64,000 bases of DNA from Proteiniphilum propionicum (GCF_022267555.1 NZ_CP073586.1:186001-250000), one strand, 5' to 3'. Shown: positions 17,254-28,946, numbered from the stretch's first letter. Numbers and translations: made by a program. Notes: a model not told the origin generated them from the letters alone.

Positions 17254-19530
17254 ATGAAAAAAAAATATAACTTTATCTTAATAACAATTTTCACTTTTTT
17301 TACTATTACTCTATTTTATCAATGCAAGAGTAGTAACTCAGACAATATTGTTTTTATTGAAAATGGAAAAATTAAATTGGGGTTCGAAAAAAAGACCGGT
17401 AAATTTTTAGTTTTTAACGACTTGATCACCGGGTATGAATTTATTGATCAAACCTTGGTTCGCAAGTTACCATGGGAAATAAACACTCAATCATCGGCAG
17501 ACAATTCTTCTACAGTAAAAGAATTTTCACCTGCAAAATTCTCTTTTTCAAAGGTTGATCCATTTACTCTCATTTTGAAATGGGAAAAATTTGAAAATAT
17601 GAACAATTTAAATGTAAAGGCCGAGATATCACTAGACAAAAATGATTCTTTTTCCTATTGGAATATTTCTGTGAACGGATTTGACAATGCTATAATCTCA
17701 AATGTGGTTTTCCCCAGAATTGAAGGAATAAAAGACATGGAGAATGAAGAATTGGTTATTCCTACATGGATGGGGAGCCTGATGAAAGATCCGAGAGCAG
17801 TTCTCTCAGGTGGAAATGGCAGAATGGAATGGCGTTATCCTGGCTCTTTGTCAAGTCAAGTCATCGCAGTTTATAATGCAGATAAAAATGGTTTCTACGC
17901 ATCTTGTAATGACTCTCTATCATATGCTAAAAATTTTTCATTAAATCTCGACACATTAAATACGCTAGTATATGAAATGATAAATTATCCGTCCTCTTCC
18001 AATCCCAAATCAGACACGTATACTCCAAATTACAAAGGGGTAATAGGTTCTTTTGAGGGTGACTGGATTGACGTTGCAAACATATACAGCAAATTTGCTT
18101 TAAACCAAAAATGGGCAAAAGAAAGTAGGTTTAAAAATGGGTTAACCCCTTCTTGGCTTGAAAAAACAGCTTTATGGGTTTGGAACAGAGGGAAATCCGC
18201 TAACGTTCTTGAACCTGCTATTGAACTAAAACAGGCCCTGGGGCTACCCGTAAATGTTCTCTGGCATTGGTGGCACAATTGCTCATATGACGATAACTTT
18301 CCTGAATATCTACCTCCAAGGGAAGGCAAACAGCCATTTATTCATGCAGTTAGATCAGCACAAGATGCAGGTGTAAATTCAATTGTTTATATGAACGCAA
18401 TTCAATGGGGAGAAGCAACCGAAGGATGGAAATCAGGCGAAGTTAAGCCCTACACAGTAAAAGATATAAATGGAAATGAACGTTCACATGTTTTTAATAT
18501 ATTCTCCGGTAAAGCCCTGATAAACATGTGTATCGGTACAAAATTCTGGAGAGATCATTATTCTTCATTATGTGATAGTGTTGTCAACATCTATGAAACG
18601 AATGGGGTCTATATGGACCAAACTTGTTTGAGTGTGATGTGTTACGATAAGAGCCATAATCACGATATTGGAGGAGGAAACTACTGGGTGGAAAATTCAG
18701 GAAAACTCATTAACCAAATTCGTTCCAAGGATTTCGGGGTAAAAAAACCCATTTTCACCGGAGAGGGATCCTCTGAAAATTGGCTTCCACATCTTGATGC
18801 TTTTCTAACCTTACAGGCAAGCAAGGAAAGATATGCAGGTATTGGCAATACTGAAACAATTCCTTTTTTTCAGGCCGTTTTTCATCAATATGGAATTACT
18901 TTTGGTAGCTATTCGTCCTTAGTTACTCCTCCTTATGATGAATTATGGCCAAAAAAATATGCTCCAAGCAACACAGAACAGCCATTAGATGAAATGTTTA
19001 ATAAACAATTTTTAATGGAACAAGCAAAGTCTTTTGTATGGGGTATGCAGCCTACAATTGCAAATTACCATAGTTTTCTTGCATCAGAGAGAAGAGAAGA
19101 AATTGATTATTTAACAGAAATAGTCAAAACAAGATACAATGCCTTAGATTACTTGTTGTATGGTGAGTTTTGCAGAAATCCTGATTTGAAAATTCCCAGA
19201 GAAAATATAAAAATTTCCAAGCTTTCCATATATGCTGGTAAGACCGAGGAAAGTGTAACTACCTTTGAAAAAAATGTTCCATCACTATATGTTGGAACAT
19301 GGAAAGCTAAAAATGGAAATATCGCCGTTGCTTTAGCAAGTATCAGTGATGAAGTTATTCCTGTAGATTTCACAATTGATCCTGAGAAATACAATATCTC
19401 TGCAGAAGGGGATGTCAACATAATTAAGGCAAGCGGGAAAATGCACTTGGAAACGTATTTAAATAATATTCACATTGAGATGAAATTGAATCCTAAAGAT
19501 ATAACCATAATTGAGATTGTGCCACAATAA
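17254..19530 (+). CDS. DUF6259-like glycoside-hydrolase-type lipoprotein
   Basis: This 758-residue surface lipoprotein has a signal ending FYQC followed by KSSNSD. An N-terminal beta-sandwich (about 25-280) is followed by a TIM barrel (about 295-620; WVWNRGKSANVLEPAIELKQ, VNVLWHWWHN, NGVYMDQTC, KPIFTGEGSSENW) and a C-terminal beta domain. The layout matches DUF6259 proteins, predicted hydrolases of clan GH-D-like fold without assigned activity. D in VYMDQ and E in FTGEG are candidate catalytic residues (inference). The gene is markedly AT-rich compared with its neighbours and directly follows a 129-bp repeat element, so it may be a later arrival. Confidence 0.65.
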   Translation: MKKKYNFILITIFTFFTITLFYQCKSSNSDNIVFIENGKIKLGFEKKTGKFLVFNDLITGYEFIDQTLVRKLPWEINTQSSADNSSTVKEFSPAKFSFSKVDPFTLILKWEKFENMNNLNVKAEISLDKNDSFSYWNISVNGFDNAIISNVVFPRIEGIKDMENEELVIPTWMGSLMKDPRAVLSGGNGRMEWRYPGSLSSQVIAVYNADKNGFYASCNDSLSYAKNFSLNLDTLNTLVYEMINYPSSSNPKSDTYTPNYKGVIGSFEGDWIDVANIYSKFALNQKWAKESRFKNGLTPSWLEKTALWVWNRGKSANVLEPAIELKQALGLPVNVLWHWWHNCSYDDNFPEYLPPREGKQPFIHAVRSAQDAGVNSIVYMNAIQWGEATEGWKSGEVKPYTVKDINGNERSHVFNIFSGKALINMCIGTKFWRDHYSSLCDSVVNIYETNGVYMDQTCLSVMCYDKSHNHDIGGGNYWVENSGKLINQIRSKDFGVKKPIFTGEGSSENWLPHLDAFLTLQASKERYAGIGNTETIPFFQAVFHQYGITFGSYSSLVTPPYDELWPKKYAPSNTEQPLDEMFNKQFLMEQAKSFVWGMQPTIANYHSFLASERREEIDYLTEIVKTRYNALDYLLYGEFCRNPDLKIPRENIKISKLSIYAGKTEESVTTFEKNVPSLYVGTWKAKNGNIAVALASISDEVIPVDFTIDPEKYNISAEGDVNIIKASGKMHLETYLNNIHIEMKLNPKDITIIEIVPQ

Positions 19531-19570
19531 GAACCATTTTAAATCAATATTTAAAAAATATCAAAGTCAA

Positions 19571-19630
19571 CAATCCTGATAATTGTATATCTAATAAATA
19601 TTTTAGTAATAATACGATTATCAGGTATTG
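19571..19630. promoter_or_regulatory. Inverted repeat upstream of the solute symporter
   Basis: CAATCCTGATAAT (19571-19583) and ATTATCAGGTATTG (19617-19630) are inverted copies with one inserted base, spaced by 33 bp of AT-rich DNA, ending 21 bp before the symporter ATG. It could be a paired operator or an mRNA hairpin. Confidence 0.4.
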
Positions 19631-19651
19631 TATACTATTTATAAAAAGATC

Positions 19652-21136
19652 ATGCAGTCGGCATTTATATTGATAGTAATAGCAGTGTACTTCTCTGTAC
19701 TGATGCTTATCTCTTATTTTACCAGCAGGAAAGGGTCGGGTAATGATGAGTTCTTCCGTGCAAACAAATCATCGAAGTGGTATGTGGTAGCAGTAGCGAT
19801 GATAGGGACATCGATCTCGGGAGTGACCTTTGTATCTGTCCCCGGGATGGTGAGGAACCTTGATATGACCTATATGCAGATGGTGTTCGGGTTCTTTTTC
19901 GGGTATCTGGTTATCGCCTTTGTGTTGCTGCCTCTTTATTATCGGTTGAACCTGACTACCATTTATGGCTACCTGGATCAACGATATGGACCGAAATCGT
20001 ACAAGACGGGAGCATGGTTTTTCCTTATATCAAAGATTGTGGGAGCTGCAGCAAGGCTTTACCTGGTCGCTTTTATACTGCAGTCACTGGTGTTCGACTC
20101 GTGGGGAGTGCCTTTCGTGGTGACGGTGACAGGTATAATATTGGTGATATGGCTCTATAGCCACAGGAGCGGGATTAAGACTATTATATGGACGGATTGG
20201 CTGCAGACGATACTTTTTATTACTGCACTTGTACTTATAGTGTGGCAGGTGGGCATGAGGATGGACCTTAATGTGGCGGGGATGGTGAAGACCATAAGGG
20301 AGAGCAGCCACTCCCGGATTTTTGTGTTCGACGACTGGGCATCGACGCAGAATTTCTTTAAACAGTTCTTCAGCGGGATGTTTATTACTATTGTGATGAC
20401 GGGGCTGGATCAGGACCAGATGCAGAAGAACCTGACAATCCGCACGCTGAGGGATGCTCAGAAGAATGTGGTGTCGTATGGGCTTGCATTTATGCCGATA
20501 AACTTTCTGTTTCTTTGCCTTGGGGTGCTGATGATTATTTTCGCCGGCCAAACCGGTATTGAGCTGCCGGAGGTGTCGGACAATATACTGCCGGTGATAG
20601 CGAGCGAGCATCTGGGGCCGGTGGTGTTGGGTATTTTTGTATTGGGAATTGTGGCTGCTGCTTTTTCGAGCGCGGACTCGGCGTTGACGGCACTCACCAC
20701 CTCGTTCTGCGTAGATATTCTGAATATGAAGGCTGTAAGGCAGTCCGAAGTGCAGGCGGAGAGGGATGTGAAAATACGGCGGAGAGTGCATGTAGGAATA
20801 AGTGCAGTGTTTGTGCTTATAATCCTGTTGATAAAGGCGATCGGCTCTGACAGCATAATAACTGCAATATATAAGCTTGCATCATACACCTATGGACCGC
20901 TGTTGGGACTATATTTCTTTGGGCTCTACTCAAGGGTGAAGCCTGAGGACAGATATGTGCCTTATGTGGCTTTCTCAGCCCCGGTGCTATGCTTTGTTAT
21001 TGAGACGCTGATGATGCACTTTTTCAATTACAGGGTGGGGTATGAGCTTCTGCTTATGAACGGGCTGCTGACTGGGATTGGGCTCTGGCTTATTAATAAG
21101 GGTAAGAGACAGCTAAAAAAATGTATAAGAAAATGA
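19652..21136 (+). CDS. Sodium:solute symporter family transporter
   Basis: It is about 494 residues from ATG 19652; the upstream TTG frame is not preferred. The sequence shows some 13 hydrophobic helices and the SSS family pattern: N-terminal YFTSRKGSGNDEFFRANKSSKWYVVAVAMIGTSISGVTF, helix-2 loop ATTIYGYLDQRYGPKSYKTG-like region, and FSSADSALTALTTSFCVDI near residue 345. It probably imports a monosaccharide or sialic-acid-like solute released by the locus with Na+. Codon use is visibly G- and GC-rich on this strand against the very AT-rich gene before it. Confidence 0.88.
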   Translation: MQSAFILIVIAVYFSVLMLISYFTSRKGSGNDEFFRANKSSKWYVVAVAMIGTSISGVTFVSVPGMVRNLDMTYMQMVFGFFFGYLVIAFVLLPLYYRLNLTTIYGYLDQRYGPKSYKTGAWFFLISKIVGAAARLYLVAFILQSLVFDSWGVPFVVTVTGIILVIWLYSHRSGIKTIIWTDWLQTILFITALVLIVWQVGMRMDLNVAGMVKTIRESSHSRIFVFDDWASTQNFFKQFFSGMFITIVMTGLDQDQMQKNLTIRTLRDAQKNVVSYGLAFMPINFLFLCLGVLMIIFAGQTGIELPEVSDNILPVIASEHLGPVVLGIFVLGIVAAAFSSADSALTALTTSFCVDILNMKAVRQSEVQAERDVKIRRRVHVGISAVFVLIILLIKAIGSDSIITAIYKLASYTYGPLLGLYFFGLYSRVKPEDRYVPYVAFSAPVLCFVIETLMMHFFNYRVGYELLLMNGLLTGIGLWLINKGKRQLKKCIRK

Positions 21137-21199
21137 AACAGAAATAATCAAAATTATTTCAGCCCTTTGTTCTGAAAATCAAATAAGAATAAAAAAAAC

Positions 21200-21494
21200 A
21201 TGCCAAATTCAAGCAGAATTTTTTTAAAATAGCTGCAATTACAACATCTGGTATCACAATTGCACCCAATTCCATATTGGGTAAATCACACGGTCACCTA
21301 TCGCAAAGCGATAAATTAAACATCGCAGGTACCGGTTATACGGATTAGAAACTATTGAGTCGGATGAAATGCCGGCATTACATACACCCATCACTGGTGA
21401 TGTCGGATGTTACATCAGGACCGGCAAACATGATGTGACGGAGTACGACTGGGAACGCCATCTGGATTCTGCCGACAAATGTTTCAAAAACTAA
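21200..21494 (+). pseudogene. Remnant of a secreted Gfo/Idh/MocA-type oxidoreductase
   Basis: ATG at 21200 opens a short N-terminus (NSSRIFLK) that is shifted out of frame, and the reading continues as AAITTSGITIAPNSILGK and SHGHLSQSDKLNIAGTGY to a stop at 21346. This is the Tat-signal and first Rossmann strand of Bacteroidetes Gfo/Idh/MocA proteins. A separate frame before the stop at 21492 (VGCYIRTGKHDVTEYDWERH) may be another piece. The body of the gene is missing, so it is a decayed remnant between the symporter and GH92. Confidence 0.55.
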
Positions 21495-21634
21495 TTTGTT
21501 TTGCTTATTTTCGCTGGTGAATCCATTTTTGGCAGATATGAAAGGGAGCTCATTCTTTATCTAATATTGGAAACATGAGGTTTTCCAGACTGTCAAATTA
21601 AACAAAATTGAATTTTGAAATTTCAGCAAAAAAA

Positions 21635-23833
21635 ATGAAATTAATTTATCCGATTACTTTTTTGTCGATCGTTTTATTCGGTTGCACAGGTACAGCAGAG
21701 AAAAAACTCACTGACTATGTAAACCCTTTCTTAGGTACAGCCACCCTATGGGAACCCGAAGATCTGGGATATGTACGTACCTGGAAAAATCGCACCTGGG
21801 GAGCCGAGGTCTTTCCAGGCGCTTCACTACCCAATGCAATGGTGCAGCTAAGCCCGGTAACACAGTTCAGAAGCGGTGCCGGTTATCAGTACGAAGACAC
21901 GGTAATCTACGGATTTGCCCACACCAACAAAGGTCACTGGAACCTGTTGCATATTCCCCTGCTGCCAGTCACGGGAGAGGTCACGCCTGGAAATTATGCT
22001 TCCGCTTTCAGTCATGATAACGAATCGGCTCATCCGGGATACTACCGGGTATTTCTCGAAACATACGGTATCGACGCGGAACTGACCTCCACACTGCGTT
22101 GCGGGTTTCATCAATATACTTATCCAAAGGGAGCAAAAAAGAAGTTGATTGCCGATATGGCACGTTCCAACAACCGGGTGAAGGATTGGAAGATTGAGAA
22201 GGTGGGCAAGTACGTCTTTTCCGGTTTCCAGGATGCTGAAGGGAAAATGTATTTCTACGCGATCTCCAATTATCCCATAGAGGATATTCGAACTCTGAAA
22301 GACAAACGGCATGAGGTCTCGTTGGTGGAGTTTGAAGAGAATGAAAACTTTGTTGTGTCGGGTGGAAATAATAAGAACAAAGGGAGAGGAAAAGATAAAC
22401 CGCTGGAACTAAAAATAGGATTTTCCTTTGTGAGCGTGGAAAATGCAAAGATGAACCTGGAGAAGGAGATGATCGACAAGAGCTTTACGCAGGTAGCGAA
22501 GGAGGCTGATAAAACATGGGAGGAATTATTATCACATATTAAGGTTACAGGAGGAACAGCACGTGAAAAAGGGATTTTTTATTCTACCCTTTACCGTTCA
22601 TTCCTATGGCCTGCACTACGCAGTGATGTAAACGGTGACTTCACCGACGAACGGGGAAACGTGGTAAATGAAGGGTTCCGCTATTATACCAATCCCTCGT
22701 TTTGGGACGACTACCGGAACAAGCTTGTGCTGCTGGGAATGATCTCTCCGGATGTCACGACGGACATCATCAAATCAATCACCGATAAGGGTGAGAAAAG
22801 AGGAGGCTATATGCCCATCTTCTTCCATGGCGACCATGCTTCGTTGTTTGTAGCCGGAAGCTGGTTACGCGGCATTACAGGGTTTGATCTGGAGCGTGCT
22901 TATAAATTGCTGCTCAAAAATGCAACTGTTCCCGGTCAGGGTGGAAGGCCCTATCTCGATGAATATCTGAAGCGGGGATGGATTGCAGAAAAAGATACTA
23001 CCCACGTCCCCACCTGGGACGAGTACAAGGCGGCCGTCACCAAAACAGTGGAATATGCTTATGACGACTATGCGACAGCATTGATTGCCAAGGAGCTTGG
23101 GGATCAGGAGAATCATAACCTGCTGATGCGTCACTCCGGAAATTACAAAAACCTGTTCGACCCATCAACCGGCTTCTGGCGTGGCAAGATAGAGGATGGC
23201 ACCTGGATAGCCGATTTCGATCCCTACTACCCCTATTTCGCCTATATGTACCGGGAAGCCAACGCCTGGAACTCACTCTTCTTTGCTCCCCACGATCCGG
23301 AAGGGATGATTGCTCTCTATCCTGATCACAAGGCGGTGGAGCAGAAGCTCGACTCACTCTTCACCGAACCATGGCGGGGTTATGAAGCGCACAACATGAC
23401 CGGCTTTATCGGTAACTACTGTCATGGCAACCAACCCTCCCACTCGATTCCATACACCTACTACTTCATCGGGAAACAGGAGAAGGCGCAATGCGTATTG
23501 GACAGCATCATGGACCGATTCTATGATATGGGAGAGGAGAAGCTGGCTTACGCCGGCATGGACGATGCGGGAGAGATGTCAGCCTGGTATGTCCTCAATG
23601 CGATCGGATTATATACCTACTCACCTGCTAACCCGGAATACATCGTGTCGGTGCCGCTTTTCGACAGGGTGACATTCACCCTGGGTGACAATACCACTTT
23701 CACCATCCTGAAAGAAGGAAATGGAAAGAAGATCAGACAAATCAGATATGATGGTGATGTAATAAACGGGTGGTTTGTCACGCATGATCAACTCAAAAAA
23801 GGCCGGAAGTTGGTGATCACAACCACCGAATAG
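21635..23833 (+). CDS. GH92 family alpha-1,2-mannosidase (full length)
   Basis: It is 732 residues from ATG 21635, a signal ending LFGC marking a surface or periplasmic lipoprotein. The N-terminal beta-sandwich (DYVNPFLGT, AEVFPGASLPNAMVQLSP) and the (alpha/alpha)6 catalytic part (GFRYYTNPSFWDDYRNKLVLLGM, GDHASLFVAGSWLRGI, NMTGFIGNYCHGNQPSHSIPY, AYAGMDDAGEMSAWYVLNAIGLYTYSP) are typical of the calcium-dependent exo-alpha-mannosidases. The Glu and Asp of DDAGEMSAWY and the QPSHSIPY motif lie in the active-site region. It converges on recG with only 7 bp between. Residues 291-732 recur almost unchanged at 53130-54458. Confidence 0.93.
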   Translation: MKLIYPITFLSIVLFGCTGTAEKKLTDYVNPFLGTATLWEPEDLGYVRTWKNRTWGAEVFPGASLPNAMVQLSPVTQFRSGAGYQYEDTVIYGFAHTNKGHWNLLHIPLLPVTGEVTPGNYASAFSHDNESAHPGYYRVFLETYGIDAELTSTLRCGFHQYTYPKGAKKKLIADMARSNNRVKDWKIEKVGKYVFSGFQDAEGKMYFYAISNYPIEDIRTLKDKRHEVSLVEFEENENFVVSGGNNKNKGRGKDKPLELKIGFSFVSVENAKMNLEKEMIDKSFTQVAKEADKTWEELLSHIKVTGGTAREKGIFYSTLYRSFLWPALRSDVNGDFTDERGNVVNEGFRYYTNPSFWDDYRNKLVLLGMISPDVTTDIIKSITDKGEKRGGYMPIFFHGDHASLFVAGSWLRGITGFDLERAYKLLLKNATVPGQGGRPYLDEYLKRGWIAEKDTTHVPTWDEYKAAVTKTVEYAYDDYATALIAKELGDQENHNLLMRHSGNYKNLFDPSTGFWRGKIEDGTWIADFDPYYPYFAYMYREANAWNSLFFAPHDPEGMIALYPDHKAVEQKLDSLFTEPWRGYEAHNMTGFIGNYCHGNQPSHSIPYTYYFIGKQEKAQCVLDSIMDRFYDMGEEKLAYAGMDDAGEMSAWYVLNAIGLYTYSPANPEYIVSVPLFDRVTFTLGDNTTFTILKEGNGKKIRQIRYDGDVINGWFVTHDQLKKGRKLVITTTE

Positions 23834-23840
23834 GGTTTTC

Positions 23841-25934
23841 TCAACTGATCCGGCTCCAGTCGTAACGGTTTCCGCTCAAGCGGCTTAACTGCTGTTTCAG
23901 GACCAGGTGCCCCGGCTGTTCCAGCTTTGGATCGTCACCAATGACACTTTCAGCTATCTCACGGGCGCGATAGAGGATGGCATTGTCGCGCACCAAGTCG
24001 GCAATACGCAGGTTGAAGGGGATACCACTCTGCTGTGTACCCTCGAGGTCTCCCGGGCCACGAAGCTTCAGGTCAGCCTCAGCTATCACAAAACCGTCAT
24101 TGCTTTCAGTCATTATCTCAATCCGCTTACGAGTATCGGTAGATAGTTCGTAGGGAGTGATAAGTACGCAGAAAGACTGATCAGCCCCACGCCCTACCCT
24201 GCCCCGTAGCTGATGAAGCTGTGAGAGTCCAAAACGCTGTGCACTCTCAATCACCATCACACTCGCGTTTGGCACATTAACCCCTACCTCGATAACAGTG
24301 GTGGAAACCATAATCTGCGCATCGTTGCTCACGAACTGCTGCATAACCTCATCTTTCTCGGCGGGCTTCATTCGTCCATGCATCTTACAGACGCAAAATT
24401 CTGGAAATATCTCTTTTACGTGCAGATATCCCTCTTCCAGATTTTTCAGATCGAGTTTTTCACTCTCTTCAATCAACGGATAAACGATATATGCCTGCCG
24501 GCCTTCATTTATCTGATCACGGATAAACTGATAAAGAGCGCCACGTTTATTATCGTAACGGTGCAATGTATGTACAGGCTTTCTGCCAGGCGGCAGCTCG
24601 TCTATAACCGAAACATCAAGATCGCCATACACCGTCATAGCCAGCGTACGGGGGATAGGAGTGGCAGTCATTACCAGCACATGCGGGGGCCTGCAGCTTT
24701 TGGTCCACAATTTTGCACGCTGCGCCACACCAAAGCGATGCTGCTCATCAATCACCACAAATCCCAGTTTACTGAACTGAACCACATCCTCAATAAGAGC
24801 ATGTGTGCCAATTAGTATATCAATCACTCCCGATTGCAGTTCTTTATGCATCACCTCGCGCTCTTTTTTCTTAGTAGAACCTGTAAGAAGAGCCACCTTC
24901 ACCTTCATTCCTGAAAGCATTTTCGTAAAAGTCTCGAAGTGTTGTGATGCAAGAATCTCGGTAGGCGCCATCAGGCATGATTGAAACCCGTTATCCAGGG
25001 CTATCAGCATACACATAATAGCCACCAGTGTTTTGCCGCTTCCCACATCTCCCTGTAACAAGCGGTTCATCTGCTTCCCTGAAGCCGTGTCTTTCCTGAT
25101 CTCTTTAATCACACGCTTCTGTGCACCTGTCAACGGGAACGGGAGCTTATACTTATAGAATGAATTGAGATGGTTTCCCACTTTACGGAAGACAAAACCG
25201 TTAAGTTTCATTTTCCTGTCGGAAGCATACCGCACAATACTGAGCTGTATATAGAAGAGTTCCTCAAACTTGAGGCGAAATTCAGCATCACGAAGGAGTG
25301 CCTGCGTTTTTGGAAAATGAATATTCTCAACCGCATCATGAAACGCCATCAGCTTTGCTGTCCTCACAACATCAGATGAAAGTGATTCTGGCAGCCTCTC
25401 CCTGATCATACCGAAAGCACTGCCTATTATCTTTTGCATTGCCTTAGAGTTAAGATAATGGTTTTTCATCTTCTCCGTGGTGTTATACATCGCCATCAGC
25501 CCCTCGGGGCGGGCAGAATCGTCCATGAAAGGGTCTATATCAGGATGGGCGATATTCCACCTTCCGTTGAAAAGGCTTGGCTTTCCAAAGACAATATACT
25601 CGGTGTTCAGCTTATATTTGCTTTCAATAAAGCGAATTCCCTGAAACCATACCAAATCAACAAAACCGGTTCCATCGGTAAAATGTGCTACTAAACGCCT
25701 TCTTCTTCCTTCGCCAAAGGTCTCAAACGCAGTGATACGTCCTTTCAACTGGATGAATGCCACAGAGTTATCGATCTCGTGCACATAATATATGCGTGAT
25801 CTGTCCACATACCGGTAAGGGTACCAACGCAGAAGATCACCAAGCGTGAACACATCGATCTCCTTGTTGAGGATCTCGGCTCTTTTGGGTCCCACGCCGG
25901 GAATAAACTTTATGTCTGTCTGAAGTATATTCAT
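23841..25934 (-). CDS. recG: ATP-dependent DNA helicase RecG (copy 1)
   Basis: It is 697 residues from ATG 25934; a longer frame to 26033 is rejected because the second copy starts at the same residue. The protein has an N-terminal wedge/OB domain (about 60-160), Walker A GDVGSGKT (295-302), the DEQH box in VVIDEQHRFG (396-399), TATPIPRTLAM, and the RecG-specific QRFGLSQLHQLRGRVGRG. It remodels stalled replication forks and Holliday junctions. A second full-length copy lies at 54466-56559, gapless, roughly 85% identical by eye. The gene is probably expressed apart from glyA, on the same strand. Confidence 0.95.
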   Translation of the reverse strand: MNILQTDIKFIPGVGPKRAEILNKEIDVFTLGDLLRWYPYRYVDRSRIYYVHEIDNSVAFIQLKGRITAFETFGEGRRRRLVAHFTDGTGFVDLVWFQGIRFIESKYKLNTEYIVFGKPSLFNGRWNIAHPDIDPFMDDSARPEGLMAMYNTTEKMKNHYLNSKAMQKIIGSAFGMIRERLPESLSSDVVRTAKLMAFHDAVENIHFPKTQALLRDAEFRLKFEELFYIQLSIVRYASDRKMKLNGFVFRKVGNHLNSFYKYKLPFPLTGAQKRVIKEIRKDTASGKQMNRLLQGDVGSGKTLVAIMCMLIALDNGFQSCLMAPTEILASQHFETFTKMLSGMKVKVALLTGSTKKKEREVMHKELQSGVIDILIGTHALIEDVVQFSKLGFVVIDEQHRFGVAQRAKLWTKSCRPPHVLVMTATPIPRTLAMTVYGDLDVSVIDELPPGRKPVHTLHRYDNKRGALYQFIRDQINEGRQAYIVYPLIEESEKLDLKNLEEGYLHVKEIFPEFCVCKMHGRMKPAEKDEVMQQFVSNDAQIMVSTTVIEVGVNVPNASVMVIESAQRFGLSQLHQLRGRVGRGADQSFCVLITPYELSTDTRKRIEIMTESNDGFVIAEADLKLRGPGDLEGTQQSGIPFNLRIADLVRDNAILYRAREIAESVIGDDPKLEQPGHLVLKQQLSRLSGNRYDWSRIS

Positions 25935-26080
25935 TATACAATACTTGGCACTCGTTCCGGATAGCGAGTCTTGTGCAAAAATATAAAAAAATGAGGAACA
26001 GGTCAACCATTCCTCATTACATAAATCAAACACATCCCCGTAACCCTAATCACGGGATATCCATGGGTGAAAGCAGTTGC

Positions 26081-27361
26081 TTACCACGCGAAAAGCGGAT
26101 ATTGCTTCATGGTTGCATTCACCTTTCCCCGGACTGATGAAATTATTTTATCATCATCGGGATTAGAAAGCACCGTATCTATAAATTCCACAATTTCGCC
26201 CATAAGCTTCTCCTTGGCTCCACGAGTGGTGATAGCAGGCGTGCCGAATCGCAGGCCCGATGTTTGAAATGGAGAGCGGCTATCAAAAGGTACCATATTT
26301 TTATTGGCCGTGATATCGGCTTCTACAAGTACTTTTTCGCCCACTTTGCCAGTCAAGGCAGGGAATTTGGTGCGTAAATCTACTAGAACAATATGATTGT
26401 CAGTGCCTCCGGAAACAACTTTATAGCCTTTATCAATAAAGGCCTGTGCCATCACAGCTGCATTTTTCCTCACCTGTACCTGATAGGTTTTGTAGTCAGG
26501 CTGCAGAGCTTCATAAAAGGATACTGCCTTAGAGGCTATCACATGCTCCAGCGGCCCTCCCTGCATTCCCGGGAATACTGCTGAATCGAGCACCGCCGAC
26601 ATCATTTTCACTTCTCCTTTCGGTGTTGTCAGCCCCCACGGATTTTCAAAATCTTTACCCATCAAAATGATACCTCCCCTAGGGCCTCGCAACGTTTTAT
26701 GGGTAGTAGATGTAACAATATGCGCATATTTAAGTGGATTCTCAAGCAATCCGGCGGCGATCAATCCTGCAGGATGCGCCATATCAACCATAAAAATAGC
26801 TCCTATCTCATCGGCTACCCTGCGGATACGTGCATAGTCCCACTCACGGGAATAGGCAGAAGCCCCGCCAATTATCAGTTTAGGCCTCTCTCTGCGGGCA
26901 ACCTCATCAAGCTGATCATAATCTACCCGTTGATCATCCTCATGCACATTATATTCCAACGGCTGAAACATTATACCGGAAAAATTTACCGGAGAACCGT
27001 GTGAAAGATGGCCTCCGTGCGAAAGATTCAATCCAAGGAACTTATCTCCAGCCTTAAGGCATGCAAGAAACACTGCTGCATTGGCTTGTGCTCCGGAGTG
27101 CGGTTGCACGTTTACCCACTCTGCTCCGAACAATTCCTTTAACCTGTCGATGGCGAGCTGTTCGCTCATATCAACCACCTCACAACCTCCGTAATAACGT
27201 CTGCCAGGATAGCCTTCGGCATATTTATTAGTCAGCACAGACCCCATAGCCTGCATTACCTGTTCACTTACAAAATTCTCAGAAGCAATCAGCTCAATAC
27301 CCTTCAGCTGCCGATCCCTCTCTTTTGCGATAATCTCAAAGATTTGTGTATCTTGATTCAT
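26081..27361 (-). CDS. glyA: Serine hydroxymethyltransferase (copy 1)
   Basis: This 426-residue cytosolic PLP enzyme interconverts serine and glycine and makes 5,10-methylene-tetrahydrofolate. Motifs: [21 protein letters not shown] at the N-terminus, [22 protein letters not shown], and [13 protein letters not shown] with the PLP lysine at residue 222. It lies upstream of recG on the same strand and diverges from the tyrosine phenol-lyase gene. A second complete copy at 56647-57927 is about nine-tenths identical. A TACATTTG -7 box lies 33 bp upstream of its start. Confidence 0.96.
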   Translation of the reverse strand: MNQDTQIFEIIAKERDRQLKGIELIASENFVSEQVMQAMGSVLTNKYAEGYPGRRYYGGCEVVDMSEQLAIDRLKELFGAEWVNVQPHSGAQANAAVFLACLKAGDKFLGLNLSHGGHLSHGSPVNFSGIMFQPLEYNVHEDDQRVDYDQLDEVARRERPKLIIGGASAYSREWDYARIRRVADEIGAIFMVDMAHPAGLIAAGLLENPLKYAHIVTSTTHKTLRGPRGGIILMGKDFENPWGLTTPKGEVKMMSAVLDSAVFPGMQGGPLEHVIASKAVSFYEALQPDYKTYQVQVRKNAAVMAQAFIDKGYKVVSGGTDNHIVLVDLRTKFPALTGKVGEKVLVEADITANKNMVPFDSRSPFQTSGLRFGTPAITTRGAKEKLMGEIVEFIDTVLSNPDDDKIISSVRGKVNATMKQYPLFAW

Positions 27362-27393
27362 TCAAACTGTAAATTTATTTTTAAAACAGAATG

Positions 27394-27401
27394 CAAATGT
27401 A
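27394..27401 (-). promoter_or_regulatory. -7 promoter box of glyA copy 1
   Basis: TACATTTG on the minus strand matches TAnnTTTG and predicts a leader of about 25 nt. No ideal -33 TTTG is seen. An equivalent box (TACCTTTG) lies at the same place before glyA copy 2, which supports both. Confidence 0.45.
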
Positions 27402-27525
27402 AGAAGATTAAGCCAAAAAACAGTGCATTTTCACTAACCAATGTGATAAGAAAACGAAAATTGGAAAAAAAATTCATAAGCATAAAAATATCTCTCAATT
27501 TCTATGAGGAAACATAAATTTTATA

Positions 27526-27533
27526 TACATTTG
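27526..27533 (+). promoter_or_regulatory. -7 promoter box of the tyrosine phenol-lyase gene
   Basis: TACATTTG matches the Bacteroidetes -7 element and lies 30 bp before the ATG at 27564, in the divergent region with glyA. The -33 element is not clear. Confidence 0.4.
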
Positions 27534-27536
27534 TAA

Positions 27537-28946
<1,410 letters not shown>

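Noticed and set aside
20084-20889. Minus-strand frames of 143 and 235 codons opposite the symporter
   Set aside because: The translations are histidine- and arginine-rich low-quality sequence, typical of antisense frames in a G-rich gene.
25935-26033. 33-residue N-terminal extension of RecG copy 1
   Set aside because: Copy 2 begins at the equivalent internal Met, and RecG of this length (697) is normal.
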